A DNA stretch of 64,000 nucleotides from Streptomyces mirabilis (lineage in GTDB: Bacteria; Actinomycetota; Actinomycetes; Streptomycetales; Streptomycetaceae), in the NCBI RefSeq assembly GCF_039503195.1, contig NZ_JBCJKP010000001.1:4464001-4528000 (forward strand), given 5' to 3'. The stretch's first letter is position 1. Each line of letters begins with the position of its first letter. Shown piece by piece: positions 33,133 through 42,297 of this stretch. Under the pieces are notes generated by a model, which saw only the letters and a program-made list of their open reading frames with translations, had not been told where the DNA came from and made no database searches. The translations under genes were made by a program, and so were the position numbers.

Positions 33133-33331
33133 TTCACTCCTCCATGGCCACCGTGCGTGGGCCTTGGCTCAAGGGTAATGGGTAGGCAAAGGATCGACCC
33201 TACTGCTTGAGGAGGATCTTTCCCTCACGCTGCCAAGGTACGCGTGTGTCTCCCGGCCCGCGCGCACTGGTACCAAGCCGTGACAGGCCCCTTGCGCCCT
33301 GCCCGGCGGGGGTCTCGGGAGTCCGCGGCGA

Positions 33332-34507
33332 TCAGTCCAGGGGAAACCCGGTGTAACCCTCCGCCAGGTCCGTCTCCGCCGCCCGTGACGTGACGATCCG
33401 GCGCAGCCGGGCCAGCTGGACGCGGTCCTCGAAGGGGGTCGCGTCCGGGGCACGGTGCAGCAGGGTGGTCATGTCGTACGAGAACCGCTCGGCCTGCCAG
33501 ACGCGGCGCAGGCAGGTCTCGGAGTACGCGTCGAGACGTTCCGCCGATCCGGTCTCCTCCAGGTGGACCAACGCGCGGGCGAACGTCACCACGTCGCCGA
33601 CGGCGAGGTTGAGTCCCTTGGCGCCGGTCGGCGGAACGATGTGGGCGGCGTCCCCGGCGAGGAAGAGCCGCCCGTGCCGCATGGGCTCGTGGACGTGACT
33701 GCGCATCGGGGTGACGGACTTGGAGGTGATGGTCCCGCGCTCCAGACTCCATCCGTCCGCGGTCTCCAAGCGCCGCTCCAGCTCGTCCCAGATCTCCTCG
33801 TCCGCCCACGAACCGGCGTCCGTGCCCTCGGGCACCTGGAGGTAGAGCCGGGAGACGACGGGCGAGCGCATGCTGAGCAGGGCGAAGCCGCGGTCGTGGC
33901 GGGCGTAGACCAGTTCGCCGTGGGAGGGCGGCACGTCCGCGAGGATCCCGAGCCAGCCGAAGGGGTACGTCCGTTCGAATACGCGGGAGCGCTCGGCGGG
34001 TATCGCCCGCCGGGCCACCCCCCAGAACCCGTCGCAGCCGACGACGTAATCGCACTCCAGCACGTCCTCGCGCCCCTCGTGCCGGAAGCGGACCCGCGGC
34101 CGCTCGCTCTCCGGCCCCTCCACCGCCAGCGCCTCGGCCCCGAAGAGCAGCGGGCCACCCTCCTTGAGCTGGAGCGCGATGAGGTCCTTGCACACCTCCG
34201 TCTGGGCGTACACCATCACGGAGCTGCCGCCGGTCAGGGCGGGGAAGTCGACCCGGTGCCGCTCCCGCGCGAACCGTAGCTCGATCCCGTCGTGCCGCAG
34301 CCCCTCCCGGTCCATCCGCCCGCCGGCCCCGGCGGCCCGCAGCACGTCCACCGTCCCCTGCTCCAGGATCCCGGCGCGTTGGCGCTGCTCGACGTACGCC
34401 CGGTCTCGGCTCTCCAGCACGACGGAGTCGATCCCCGCGTTGCGCAGCAACCGCGCCAGCAGCAGGCCGGCCGGCCCGGCTCCGATGATTCCTACGGTGG
34501 TACGCAT
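33332..34507 (-). CDS. pobA: 4-hydroxybenzoate 3-monooxygenase
   Basis: A 391-residue flavoprotein hydroxylating 4-hydroxybenzoate to protocatechuate, feeding the beta-ketoadipate pathway. Visible: the FAD GIIGAGPAGLL motif (about 6-16), the DG motif in YVVGCDGFWG (about 155), GDAAHIVPPTGAKGLNLA (about 275-293) and the family QRQRAGILEQGTVD near 41-55. ATG 34507 after AAGGGG. No protocatechuate gene is adjacent. A 20-bp palindrome about 100 bp upstream is a likely operator. Confidence 0.92.
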   Translation of the reverse strand: MRTTVGIIGAGPAGLLLARLLRNAGIDSVVLESRDRAYVEQRQRAGILEQGTVDVLRAAGAGGRMDREGLRHDGIELRFARERHRVDFPALTGGSSVMVYAQTEVCKDLIALQLKEGGPLLFGAEALAVEGPESERPRVRFRHEGREDVLECDYVVGCDGFWGVARRAIPAERSRVFERTYPFGWLGILADVPPSHGELVYARHDRGFALLSMRSPVVSRLYLQVPEGTDAGSWADEEIWDELERRLETADGWSLERGTITSKSVTPMRSHVHEPMRHGRLFLAGDAAHIVPPTGAKGLNLAVGDVVTFARALVHLEETGSAERLDAYSETCLRRVWQAERFSYDMTTLLHRAPDATPFEDRVQLARLRRIVTSRAAETDLAEGYTGFPLD

Positions 34508-34609
34508 TCGGCACGCCCCTTCGCGTTCCGCTCAACCCATGACGTGTTCGCGGTGTTCGACTTCGCCGCACGGTGGTTCATGTTGCTCGTCTTGCGCAGC
34601 TTGTTCGTC

Positions 34610-34629
34610 TGGTGAAATTTACTTCACCA
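34610..34629. promoter_or_regulatory. Palindromic operator candidate upstream of pobA
   Basis: Perfect 7-bp arms TGGTGAA and TTCACCA with the 6-bp AT-rich centre ATTTAC. It is the only strong dyad in the 256-bp gap between pobA and the secreted-protein gene; both are on the minus strand, so it belongs to the pobA promoter region. IclR-type PobR control is plausible, but no regulator gene is adjacent. Confidence 0.5.
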
Positions 34630-34763
34630 TCTTCGCAAGAGTCTCCGATCGCACACGCTCACTGTCAACGGTTCACGAAGAAATCCGGAGCGGGGCCCGG
34701 AGCGCCGAGCGGCGCCTGGGTCCGGGTCCCGCCCCGGTGTGCGTCAGGCGTGCCCGCCGTACG

Positions 34764-36272
34764 TCAATGCAGGTTCTGGACAGCCGAGTCGGTGAAACCG
34801 ACGGCGAAGACCGAGCGGAGCGACAGATTGTCCGTACCGTTGTAGCCGTCGCAGGCGTTGCCGTTCTCGGAGATGGCCGGGAACTCGTACGGGTACGAGG
34901 CCCGCAGCGAGGTGCCGGCGCAGATGCCCTCCGTCAGCCCCCACAGCTCGTCCACCTGGGTGGCGTCGAGCTTTGGCCAGTAGCTGAGGGCCTGCGGCGA
35001 GCCGACCGCCCAGTTGCCGCCGGAGGCGCAGCTGGTCACAGCCCGGGTGTCACCCACCCAGGTGTGGGAGAACACCGCGGGCTTGGTGCCGCAGCCCTTG
35101 CTGAAGGCGAAGTTCAGCAGGCCGGCGCTGTCGGTCCAGGTCATGCCGCCCTGCAGACCCCAGTAGCCGGGGAGCGTGTAGGCGTCCTGGATCACGGTCT
35201 TGCCGCCGGACATGTTCAGCAGCCCCGGGTAGGTCGAGGCGCTCGTCGGGTTGAGCTGGTAGCGCACCACGCGGCCGCCTGCCGCCGAGCCGTACCACTC
35301 GCCCGTGACCAGCTTGTAGGGGCTGCCGCCGGTCTTGTCGAGGGAGAGCCAGGAGTAGCAGAGCTGCTGCGCGTCGGGCGTGCCGTCGCCCGCGTCGGTA
35401 GCGCACGAGTCCGGCGTGCCCGACTGCTGGTAGTAGTGCACCTCGGGCAGCACGTACGGGTAACCGCAGGCGCTGGACGTGCCGCCGCTGACCCCGTACG
35501 AGTTGAGGCCGGAGCCATAGGTGTCGACCTTCGCCATCTTGTTGATGTCGAAGACCCGGATGCCGTGGGCCGTGTCGGTGACGTAGATGTAGTTCGCGTA
35601 CCAGGCGATGCCGCCGCCGTGACCGGTGACGAACTTGAAGTTCGAGGCGCTGGACGAGGTGCTGGTCGGCTCGGCGAGCAGGACGTGGCGGTACTTGCCG
35701 GTGTCCCTGTCGATGAAGGTGAGCTTGAGCAGGTTGTTCGTCTTGCAGCCGTCGTTGGCCTCGAGGTCGCCGGCCGAGTCGGTCTTGAACGTCTTGTAGT
35801 GCCAGGCGACCGCTGTGACGTGCTTGCCCTGGATGGCGCCGTCACCCCCGTCGGCGGTTCCGGTGGTGCTCATGCCCTGCGGGAACCAGCGCGGCGTGTT
35901 GTCGTCGGCATGCGCCGAGGACCAGCACCAGGCGACCTTCTTGGTCACCGGCGGCAGCGCCTTCGTCTCGTCGCCGGCGCACGCGCGCATGGAACGCAGA
36001 TTCATCCAGGTGTCGGTGGCCCCGGACGAGTTCTTCGTGAAGTCGGTGGTGACGACGTCCGTGAGGTCGACGTGGTTCGTCAGGACGTTGTTGTAGAGGT
36101 TGTTCGTGGCCGACTCGTAGCTCGTGTCGGTCATCTTGAACTGGTCGGTGCCGAGCGTCAGTTTCGACACCACGGGATCGTCCGCGGTCGCGGGCTGCAC
36201 CGTGAGCCCGCCGAACAGGGCTGCCGTCGCCGCGAGGACCGCCAGCGGTCTCAGTGTCCGTATGAGTGCCAC
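34764..36272 (-). CDS. Large secreted protein of unknown function
   Basis: A 502-residue exported protein. Signal peptide about 1-32 (TLRPLAVLAATAALFGGL... ATA). The mature part has about a dozen cysteines spread in short motifs and repeated aromatic beta-strand-like segments (TWMNLRSMRAC, GIAWYANYIYVTDTAHGIRVFD, PYVLPEVHYYQ, QGGMTWTD), suggesting a disulfide-stabilised beta-propeller. Chosen start: GTG 36272, six bases after GGAAGG; longer in-frame extensions are not credible. No catalytic motif recognised. Highly expressed secreted proteins of this look occur across Streptomyces, but I cannot name the family. Confidence 0.68.
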   Translation of the reverse strand: MALIRTLRPLAVLAATAALFGGLTVQPATADDPVVSKLTLGTDQFKMTDTSYESATNNLYNNVLTNHVDLTDVVTTDFTKNSSGATDTWMNLRSMRACAGDETKALPPVTKKVAWCWSSAHADDNTPRWFPQGMSTTGTADGGDGAIQGKHVTAVAWHYKTFKTDSAGDLEANDGCKTNNLLKLTFIDRDTGKYRHVLLAEPTSTSSSASNFKFVTGHGGGIAWYANYIYVTDTAHGIRVFDINKMAKVDTYGSGLNSYGVSGGTSSACGYPYVLPEVHYYQQSGTPDSCATDAGDGTPDAQQLCYSWLSLDKTGGSPYKLVTGEWYGSAAGGRVVRYQLNPTSASTYPGLLNMSGGKTVIQDAYTLPGYWGLQGGMTWTDSAGLLNFAFSKGCGTKPAVFSHTWVGDTRAVTSCASGGNWAVGSPQALSYWPKLDATQVDELWGLTEGICAGTSLRASYPYEFPAISENGNACDGYNGTDNLSLRSVFAVGFTDSAVQNLH

Positions 36273-36318
36273 ACGCACCCTTCCATCGGATGAACGGAGC
36301 ATGCCTCCGTTCGGAACA

Positions 36319-36328
36319 TGACATGTCA
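36319..36328. promoter_or_regulatory. Short palindrome upstream of the secreted-protein gene
   Basis: TGACATGTCA, a perfect 10-bp dyad 47 bp before the GTG start. Candidate operator. The rest of 36329-36689 (about 360 bp to bldA) shows nothing I can support. Confidence 0.3.
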
Positions 36329-36689
36329 GATGGAGATCATAAGGGCCGTGTTTCTTCCTGTGGGCGAAGCTCGAACGGCCATGCGGCGATGCCGAGTTGC
36401 CCCTGAAGAGCGTCGCGCTGATGCGCCGGTGTTCACGGTGGACGTGGAACCGTCGGCACTGCTCGAAGTCGCCGTTGGCGACGACGGCGCGCGGCAGCGG
36501 GAGCGCCTCGCCGCCGGGGGCTCCATTTCGCCGCGACCAGGTCGCGGTCGACGCGATTCCAGGAACCCGCGAAACGGCAGCCGTCGAGGTGAAGGACGAA
36601 CACGATGCGTTCCCGCGGTGTTCCCGCGACACGAAAGAGGTATGGGGCCTTCTGCCGTTTTGTCGGGTCAGGTGTCATATGAGAGGAGG

Positions 36690-36772
36690 TGCCCGGAACC
36701 GGACTTGAACCGGTACGCCCGCGAGGGGCAGCGAGGTTTAAGCTCGCCGTGTCTGCATTCCACCATCCGGGC
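36690..36772 (-). tRNA. bldA: tRNA-Leu (anticodon UAA) - BldA
   Basis: Cloverleaf on the minus strand: acceptor GCCCGGA with TCCGGGC, D-arm GTGG..., anticodon stem GCGAG/CTCGC with loop CTTAAAC (anticodon TAA), a long class-II variable arm, T-arm ACCGG-TTCAAGT-CCGGT, discriminator A. The 3' CC is encoded but not the final A. It is the tRNA for the rare UUA codon, which in Streptomyces is bldA, needed for aerial growth and antibiotic production. A possible -10, TAGGCT (minus strand, 36801-36806), lies 29 bp upstream. The gene order around it matches the bldA locus as I remember it from S. coelicolor. Confidence 0.95.
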
Positions 36773-37185
36773 AGGCCATGGGCTCCGCATTGAGGATCCG
36801 AGCCTATCGGGGCGCATCCCTCGAACTGTGGGCGAGCGAACCGATGTTGTCTTATTTTATTGACGTCTGAGGGTGCATCAGCCCCCGGTACGGGCCATCC
36901 GCACTTGCCAATAGGCTTTCGGGCGGCACAGACCCGCGTATACGGAATGACGGAATTTCACCGTCCGAACGGACGCACCCACAGGAGTCGGACCCGGACG
37001 GCGCTCGGGAAGCACTCAGGGAGCACTCAGGGCGCGCCCTCATCCCCAGGTATGACAAGACCGTCCGCGGTCCGACCCGAGGCTGCCCCCGGAACCGGAA
37101 CAGCGGCTGACTCCAAGGCGCCGAACGGCCGCGAGGATGGGACACGTCCCCAGAAACGCCGTCGTCCCGACAGGAGCACCCTCCC
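36773..37185. other. Gap between bldA and the ABC exporter
   Basis: 413 bp with no convincing gene. It contains an AT-rich block (36843-36865) including TTGACG on the plus strand, and the AGGAG ribosome binding site of the next gene. Open frames here are short and have codon use unlike their neighbours. Confidence 0.5.
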
Positions 37186-37956
37186 GTGACCAGCACGCCC
37201 CTCGCCGACCGGGCCACCACCGTGGCCGCCCGCGCCACGGAACTGTCGAAGGTCTACGGACAGGGCGAGACCCAGGTGGTCGCCCTCGACCGGGTCTCCG
37301 TCGACTTCCGGCAGGCCGAGTTCACCGCGATCATGGGCCCCTCGGGGTCCGGCAAGTCCACGCTGATGCACTGCGTGGCGGGCCTCGACACCTTCTCCTC
37401 CGGCTCCGTGCGCATCGGGGAGACCGAGCTCGGCTCCCTCAAGGACAAGCAGCTCACCAAGCTCCGCCGGGACAAGATCGGCTTCATCTTCCAGGCGTTC
37501 AACCTGCTGCCGACGCTGACGGCCCTGGAGAACATCACCCTCCCGATGGACATCGCGGGCCGCAAGCCCGACCGCGAGTGGCTGGACAAGGTCATCACGA
37601 TGATCGGTCTCTCCGACCGCCTCAGCCACCGGCCCTCCCAGCTCTCCGGCGGCCAGCAGCAGCGCGTCGCCGTCGCCCGCGCGCTCGCCTCCCGGCCCGA
37701 CATCATCTTCGGCGACGAGCCGACCGGAAACCTCGACTCGCGCTCAGGTGCCGAGGTGCTGGGCTTCCTGCGCAACTCGGTACGGGAGTTGGGGCAGACC
37801 GTGGTGATGGTGACCCACGACCCGGTGGCGGCGGCCTACGCGGACCGGGTGGTCTTCCTCGCGGACGGACGGATCGTGGACGAGGTGTACGGACCGACGG
37901 CGGACTCCGTCCTGGACCGCATGAAGCAGTTCGACGCCAAGGGCCGCACCAGCTGA
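37186..37956 (+). CDS. ABC transporter ATP-binding protein, MacB/LolD type
   Basis: A 256-residue ATPase: Walker A GPSGSGKST (about 51-59), Q-loop FQAFNLLPTLTALENI, signature LSGGQQQR (about 154-161), Walker B IIFGDEPTGNLDSRSG, switch VMVTHDPVAAAYADRVVFL. The EPTGNLD form is typical of LolD/MacB/FtsE-like ATPases that drive mechanotransmission rather than classical transport. GTG start after GGAG. The cognate permease follows 145 bp downstream, the gap being partly filled by a dispersed repeat. Confidence 0.88.
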   Translation: MTSTPLADRATTVAARATELSKVYGQGETQVVALDRVSVDFRQAEFTAIMGPSGSGKSTLMHCVAGLDTFSSGSVRIGETELGSLKDKQLTKLRRDKIGFIFQAFNLLPTLTALENITLPMDIAGRKPDREWLDKVITMIGLSDRLSHRPSQLSGGQQQRVAVARALASRPDIIFGDEPTGNLDSRSGAEVLGFLRNSVRELGQTVVMVTHDPVAAAYADRVVFLADGRIVDEVYGPTADSVLDRMKQFDAKGRTS

Positions 37957-37983
37957 CCGAGAAAGACGCGCGCCGGCGCTCTC

Positions 37984-38030
37984 AAGGGGCGCGGGTAACT
38001 ACGCGCCCAGCCCCCACCGGCCCGCGTCCG
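37984..38030. repeat. Dispersed intergenic repeat, copy 3
   Basis: AAGGGGCGCGGGTAACTACGC followed by a CCCAGCCCCCACCGG half, inserted between the ATPase gene and its permease gene. The spacer it creates breaks an otherwise tight operon. Confidence 0.75.
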
Positions 38031-38101
38031 ACGGACTCACCGCAGAGACAGCCACACCCTCCGCCTGCCGACCGCCTCACCCTCCTGGACTGAGAAACCC
38101 C

Positions 38102-40630
38102 ATGTTCCGAACCGCCTTGCGCAACGTGCTCGCGCACAAGGCCAGGCTCCTGATGACCGTGCTCGCCGTAATGCTCGGCGTGGCGTTCGTATCGGGCACC
38201 CTGGTCTTCACCAACACCATCTCCGACGCCTACCAGAAGAGCTCCGCCAAGGGCTTCGACCAGGTCGACGTCGCCATCCAGCCCAAGGCCCAGGACGACA
38301 AGGGCGACAAGGTCGGCAAGGAGCAGAAGCTCACGCAGGCACTGCTCGAGAAGGCCTCCACGGTCCCCGGCGCCGGCGCCACCACGGGCGTCGTGACCGG
38401 CTTCACCGCGATAGCCGACAAGGACGGCAAACTCGTCGGCAGCGGCTTCCAGTCGCAGGGCGGCAACTACTGGGGCACCAAGGACGCCCGCTACCCGCTG
38501 ACCAGCGGCCACGCGCCCAAGGGCAAGAACGAGGTCGCGATCGACTCGGAGACCGCGAGGCGCGCGGGCTACAAGGTCGGCGACACCGTACGGCTGTCCG
38601 TCGACGGCCCCGTCCTCGCCCCCACCGTCGCCGGCGTGTTCACCACCGACGACGGCAACGTCGCGGCCGGCGGCAGCCTCGCCCTCTTCGACACCGCGAC
38701 CGCGCAGCAGCTCTTCCACCGCGTAGGCGAGTACGACGAGATCGACGTGAAGGCCGCGTCCGGCACCAGCCAGACCGCCCTGCGCGCCGCCCTCGACCAG
38801 GTCATCCCGAAGGGCGTCGCCACCACCACCACCGGCCAGCAGCTCGCCGACGACCAGGCGAGCGCGATCGCCTCCGCGATGAGCGGCATGAAGACCGGCC
38901 TGCTGGTCTTCGCGGGCATCGCGCTGTTCGTCGGTACGTTCATCATCGCCAACACCTTCACCATGCTGGTCGCCCAGCGCACCAAGGAACTCGCCCTGCT
39001 GCGCGCCGTCGGCGCCTCCCGCCGCCAGGTCACCCGCTCCGTGCTCGTCGAGGCCTTCGTCGTCGGCACGGTCGCCGCGGTGGCGGGTCTGCTCGCGGGC
39101 ATCGGCATCGGCGCGGGCATGCGCTCGCTGATGGGTTCGCTCGGCGCCACCGTCCCGGACGGCCCGCTGCTGATCTCGCCCGGCACGATCGCCACGGCCC
39201 TGCTCGTCGGCATCCTCATCACCATGCTGGCCGCCTGGCTGCCCGGCCGTCGCGCCGCGAAGATCCCGCCGGTCGCCGCGATGAGCAGCGTGCACGCGCA
39301 GGCGACGACGAAGTCCCTGGTCGTGCGGAACACGATCGGCGCCCTGTTCGCCGCGGCCGGCGTCGCCGTCGTCCTGTACGCGACGACCATGAGCGGCTCG
39401 GACGGCCAGGCCCCGATGGGTCTCGGCGCGGTCCTCCTCATCATCGGCGTCTTCGTGCTGACCCCGCTGCTCTCCCGCCCCCTGATCGCGGCCGCGGCCC
39501 CGGTGCTCCGTGTCTTCGGGGTCTCCGGCAAGCTGGCCCGCCAGAACTCGGTGCGCAACCCGCGCCGCACGGCCGCCACCGCCTCCGCCCTGATGATCGG
39601 GCTCACCCTGATCACCGGTATGACGGTGATGGCGGGCAGCCTGCAGAAGTCGATCGACAAGATGGCCAGCTCCGCGATCAAGGCGGACTACGTCGTGTCG
39701 ATGGCGAACGGCGTCCCCCTCTCCCCGCAGGTCGCGAAGACCCTCGCCGGCCTCGACGGTGTCACCGACACCAGCCCCCTGCGCACCTCCCCCTCGCGCA
39801 TCGACGGCACGTCCGAGATGCTGGCGGGCGTCAACGGCGAGTCCATCGCCAAGCTCACCGACCTCACGCTCGACGAGGGCGCCTTCAAGGTCGGCGGCAC
39901 CCAGGTCGTCGTGGACGACGACACCGCCAAGTCGCACGGATGGAAGGCCGGTTCGGACCTCACGGTCTCCTACGAGGACGGCAAGAAGCAGCGCCTCACC
40001 GTCGCCGGGATCTACCACGGCAACATGATGATCAACGGCATCATGGTCGACAACGCGACGCTCTCCCCGCACCTGACGGACGTCGCCGACATGCAGGTCA
40101 TGCTGAAGACGGCCGACGGCACGTCCGACGCGACCAAGAACAAGCTGGAGAAGGCCCTCGGCAACAACCCGGCCGTCCAGGTCCAGGACAAGAAGGACAT
40201 CTCCAACAACATCGCTCAGATGTTCACCCTGCTTCTGAACATGCTCTACGGCCTGCTCGCCATGGCGGTCGTCGTCGCCGTCCTCGGTGTCATCAACACC
40301 CTGGCCATGTCGGTCTTCGAGCGCTCCCAGGAGATCGGGATGCTCCGCGCGATCGGCCTCGACCGCAAGGGCATCAAGCGGATGGTCCGCCTGGAGTCCC
40401 TGGTCATCTCGCTCTTCGGCGGCGTGCTCGGCATCGGCCTGGGCGTGTTCTTCGGCTGGGCGGCCGGCGAGCTCGTCGGCAGCAAGATGTCGACGTACGA
40501 ACTGGTCCTGCCCTGGGACCGGATGGCTCTGTTCCTGCTCCTCGCGGGGACGGTCGGCGTGCTGGCCGCGCTGTGGCCGGCCCGCCGGGCGTCCCGCCTG
40601 AACATGCTGTCGGCGATCAAGTCGGAGTAG
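38102..40630 (+). CDS. ABC transporter permease, FtsX/MacB-like
   Basis: An 842-residue permease with a first helix at about 17-37, a large extracellular domain (about 40-255), a block of three FtsX-type helices (about 260-385), a second helix block and extracellular domain (about 420-690), and three final helices with the FtsX repeat (NTLAMSVFERSQEIGMLRAIGL, shown in part). The internal duplication is usual for this family. Works with the upstream ATPase, probably exporting a lipid, peptide or antibiotic-like substrate or sensing envelope stress. ATG 38102; ribosome site weak. Confidence 0.88.
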   Translation: MFRTALRNVLAHKARLLMTVLAVMLGVAFVSGTLVFTNTISDAYQKSSAKGFDQVDVAIQPKAQDDKGDKVGKEQKLTQALLEKASTVPGAGATTGVVTGFTAIADKDGKLVGSGFQSQGGNYWGTKDARYPLTSGHAPKGKNEVAIDSETARRAGYKVGDTVRLSVDGPVLAPTVAGVFTTDDGNVAAGGSLALFDTATAQQLFHRVGEYDEIDVKAASGTSQTALRAALDQVIPKGVATTTTGQQLADDQASAIASAMSGMKTGLLVFAGIALFVGTFIIANTFTMLVAQRTKELALLRAVGASRRQVTRSVLVEAFVVGTVAAVAGLLAGIGIGAGMRSLMGSLGATVPDGPLLISPGTIATALLVGILITMLAAWLPGRRAAKIPPVAAMSSVHAQATTKSLVVRNTIGALFAAAGVAVVLYATTMSGSDGQAPMGLGAVLLIIGVFVLTPLLSRPLIAAAAPVLRVFGVSGKLARQNSVRNPRRTAATASALMIGLTLITGMTVMAGSLQKSIDKMASSAIKADYVVSMANGVPLSPQVAKTLAGLDGVTDTSPLRTSPSRIDGTSEMLAGVNGESIAKLTDLTLDEGAFKVGGTQVVVDDDTAKSHGWKAGSDLTVSYEDGKKQRLTVAGIYHGNMMINGIMVDNATLSPHLTDVADMQVMLKTADGTSDATKNKLEKALGNNPAVQVQDKKDISNNIAQMFTLLLNMLYGLLAMAVVVAVLGVINTLAMSVFERSQEIGMLRAIGLDRKGIKRMVRLESLVISLFGGVLGIGLGVFFGWAAGELVGSKMSTYELVLPWDRMALFLLLAGTVGVLAALWPARRASRLNMLSAIKSE

Positions 40631-40651
40631 CGAAGAAGCGGTGACGAACAT

Positions 40652-40684
40652 CGGGGCCCCGTTCCGGATCGGAACGGGGCCCCG
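40652..40684. terminator. Bidirectional terminator
   Basis: Perfect 15-bp stem (CGGGGCCCCGTTCCG and complement) with loop GAT between the convergent permease and cfa genes. Confidence 0.9.
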
Positions 40685-40702
40685 GTCGTCGGCGGACCAC
40701 TG

Positions 40703-42004
40703 TCAGTGGGCCGGGTTCCAGGTTCTGGCCCGCAGGGGCATTCCGGAGGCGCCGGAGGGCTCGGGGGTCCTGATCGCCAGTACCTGGTTGACGCCGATGC
40801 GGTTGCGCTCGAAGGCGACCGCGGAGGCCGCCATGTAGAGACGCCAGACGCGGGCCCGGCCCGGACCGGTGAGCGCCACGGCCCGCGCCCACTGCGCCTC
40901 CAGGTTGGTGACCCAGCGGCGCAGCGTGAGGGCGTAGTGCTCGCGGATCGACTCGACGTCGCGGACCTCGAACCCGGCGCGTTCCAACTGGGTGACGGTC
41001 GTGCCGATGGGCGCGAGCTCGCCGTCCGGGAAGACGTAGGCGTCGATGAACTCGTCGACGTCGTAGGCCGACTCGTCGCGCCGGGGCGGCCGTGCGATCT
41101 GGTGGTTGAGCAACCGTCCGCCCGGCTTGAGGAGGCTGTACAGCACCTCGGCGTACTCCAGGTAGCGCTCGGCGCCCACGTGTTCGGCCATACCGATGGA
41201 GGAGATCGCGTCGTACGGCCCGTCGGCGACGTCCCGGTAGTCCTGCACCCGGATCTCCACCCGGTCGGTCAGCCCCTCGTCCGCGACCCGCTTACGGGCG
41301 TACGCGGCCTGTTCGTGCGAGAGCGTGACCCCGACGACGCTCACGCCGTGCTCGCGGGCCGCGTGGATCGCCATCGAGCCCCAGCCGCAGCCGACGTCGA
41401 GGAGCCGTTGACCCGGCCTCAGATCGAGCTTCTGCGCGATGAGTTCCAGCTTGTCGCGCTGGGCGTCCTCAAGGGTGCCGCCGTCCTCCCAGTAGGCGCA
41501 CGAGTAGACCATCGAGGGCCCGAGGACGATCTCGTAGAAGTCGTTGCCCACGTCGTAGTGGTGGCTGATGGCGCGCTGGTCGCTGCGCTTGGTGTGGAGG
41601 TGGCGGCGGCGCCTGCGCATCTCTTCCTGGGGCGGGCTGGGCGGCAACGGGAGGCCGCCCATCTTCACCAGTCCGCGGACGGCGGCCCGTACCTCCGGAT
41701 CGCGCAGGGCCTCCGCGACGCCCCGCGCGTCCTCGCCCCGGTCCCAGACGAGCCCCGACAGCAGGTCGAGCGCGGTGTAGAGGTCGCCCTCCACCCCCAG
41801 GTCCCCGGCGACCCAGGCCCGGGCGAGCCCCACCTCACCCGGTTTCCACAACAGCCGGCGCAGGGCGCGCCGGTTGCGGACGACAACGGCGGGGGCGCCG
41901 GGAGGGCCCGCTTCCGAGCCGTCCCAGGCGCGGACGCGGATCGGGAGCGGGGCTCCCACCAACTGTTCGACAAGGCTCTTCAGCCGCGGCGCGGCGTCCT
42001 GCAT
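40703..42004 (-). CDS. cfa: Cyclopropane-fatty-acyl-phospholipid synthase
   Basis: A 433-residue SAM-dependent methyltransferase that adds a methylene group across unsaturated acyl chains of membrane lipids. N-terminal lipid-binding part (about 1-130), then HYDVGNDFYEIVLGPSMVYSCAYW (in part), the SAM site LLDVGCGWGSMA, VTLSHEQAAYA and the C-terminal YVFPDGELAPIG motif. ATG 42004 has GGAGG eight bases upstream; a GTG nine bases earlier leaves no spacing. Convergent with the ABC permease. Confidence 0.9.
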   Translation of the reverse strand: MQDAAPRLKSLVEQLVGAPLPIRVRAWDGSEAGPPGAPAVVVRNRRALRRLLWKPGEVGLARAWVAGDLGVEGDLYTALDLLSGLVWDRGEDARGVAEALRDPEVRAAVRGLVKMGGLPLPPSPPQEEMRRRRRHLHTKRSDQRAISHHYDVGNDFYEIVLGPSMVYSCAYWEDGGTLEDAQRDKLELIAQKLDLRPGQRLLDVGCGWGSMAIHAAREHGVSVVGVTLSHEQAAYARKRVADEGLTDRVEIRVQDYRDVADGPYDAISSIGMAEHVGAERYLEYAEVLYSLLKPGGRLLNHQIARPPRRDESAYDVDEFIDAYVFPDGELAPIGTTVTQLERAGFEVRDVESIREHYALTLRRWVTNLEAQWARAVALTGPGRARVWRLYMAASAVAFERNRIGVNQVLAIRTPEPSGASGMPLRARTWNPAH

Positions 42005-42177
42005 GGCGTACACCTCCGAGACAACACTCCCGAACGCTCCAACACCACGTAAACACCAACCGGCCTCGCGCGCAGTCCCCCTTCCGCGTTACGGCTGGGC
42101 AAAATACCTGTACCCACCACGTTCTTTCGCGGGGGCGGGAGGATCGCGCGCTCCGGAACGCCGGACTTCCCCAGGCT

Positions 42178-42230
42178 TTCAGGGGTGCGGGGCACTGCGC
42201 GACCAGCCCGCACCGGCCCGCGGCCGAACA
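42178..42230. repeat. Dispersed intergenic repeat, copy 4
   Basis: TCAGGGGTGCGGGGCACTGCG, then CGACCAGCCCGCACCGGCCC and CGGCCGAAC: the longest of the five copies and very close to copy 1 through its right end. Confidence 0.78.
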
Positions 42231-42237
42231 ATGCCAA

Positions 42238-42273
42238 AGGGACCCCCCGCACCACGGATGGCGGAAGGTCCCT
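42238..42273 (-). terminator. Terminator candidate after ndh
   Basis: AGGGACC (42238-42244) pairs with GGTCCCT (42267-42273), with an internal CCGC/GCGG step. Lies 25 bp beyond the ndh stop codon on the minus strand. Confidence 0.6.
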
Positions 42274-42297
42274 CAGGGACGAGCAGGTGACCGGAGG

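Noticed and set aside
36318..36863. 181-residue plus-strand open frame over the bldA locus
   Set aside because: It runs through the antisense of the tRNA and has atypical composition and no ribosome site.
36860..37189. 109-residue plus-strand open frame before the ABC ATPase gene
   Set aside because: Low-complexity, no recognisable domain, and it overlaps the start of the ATPase gene.
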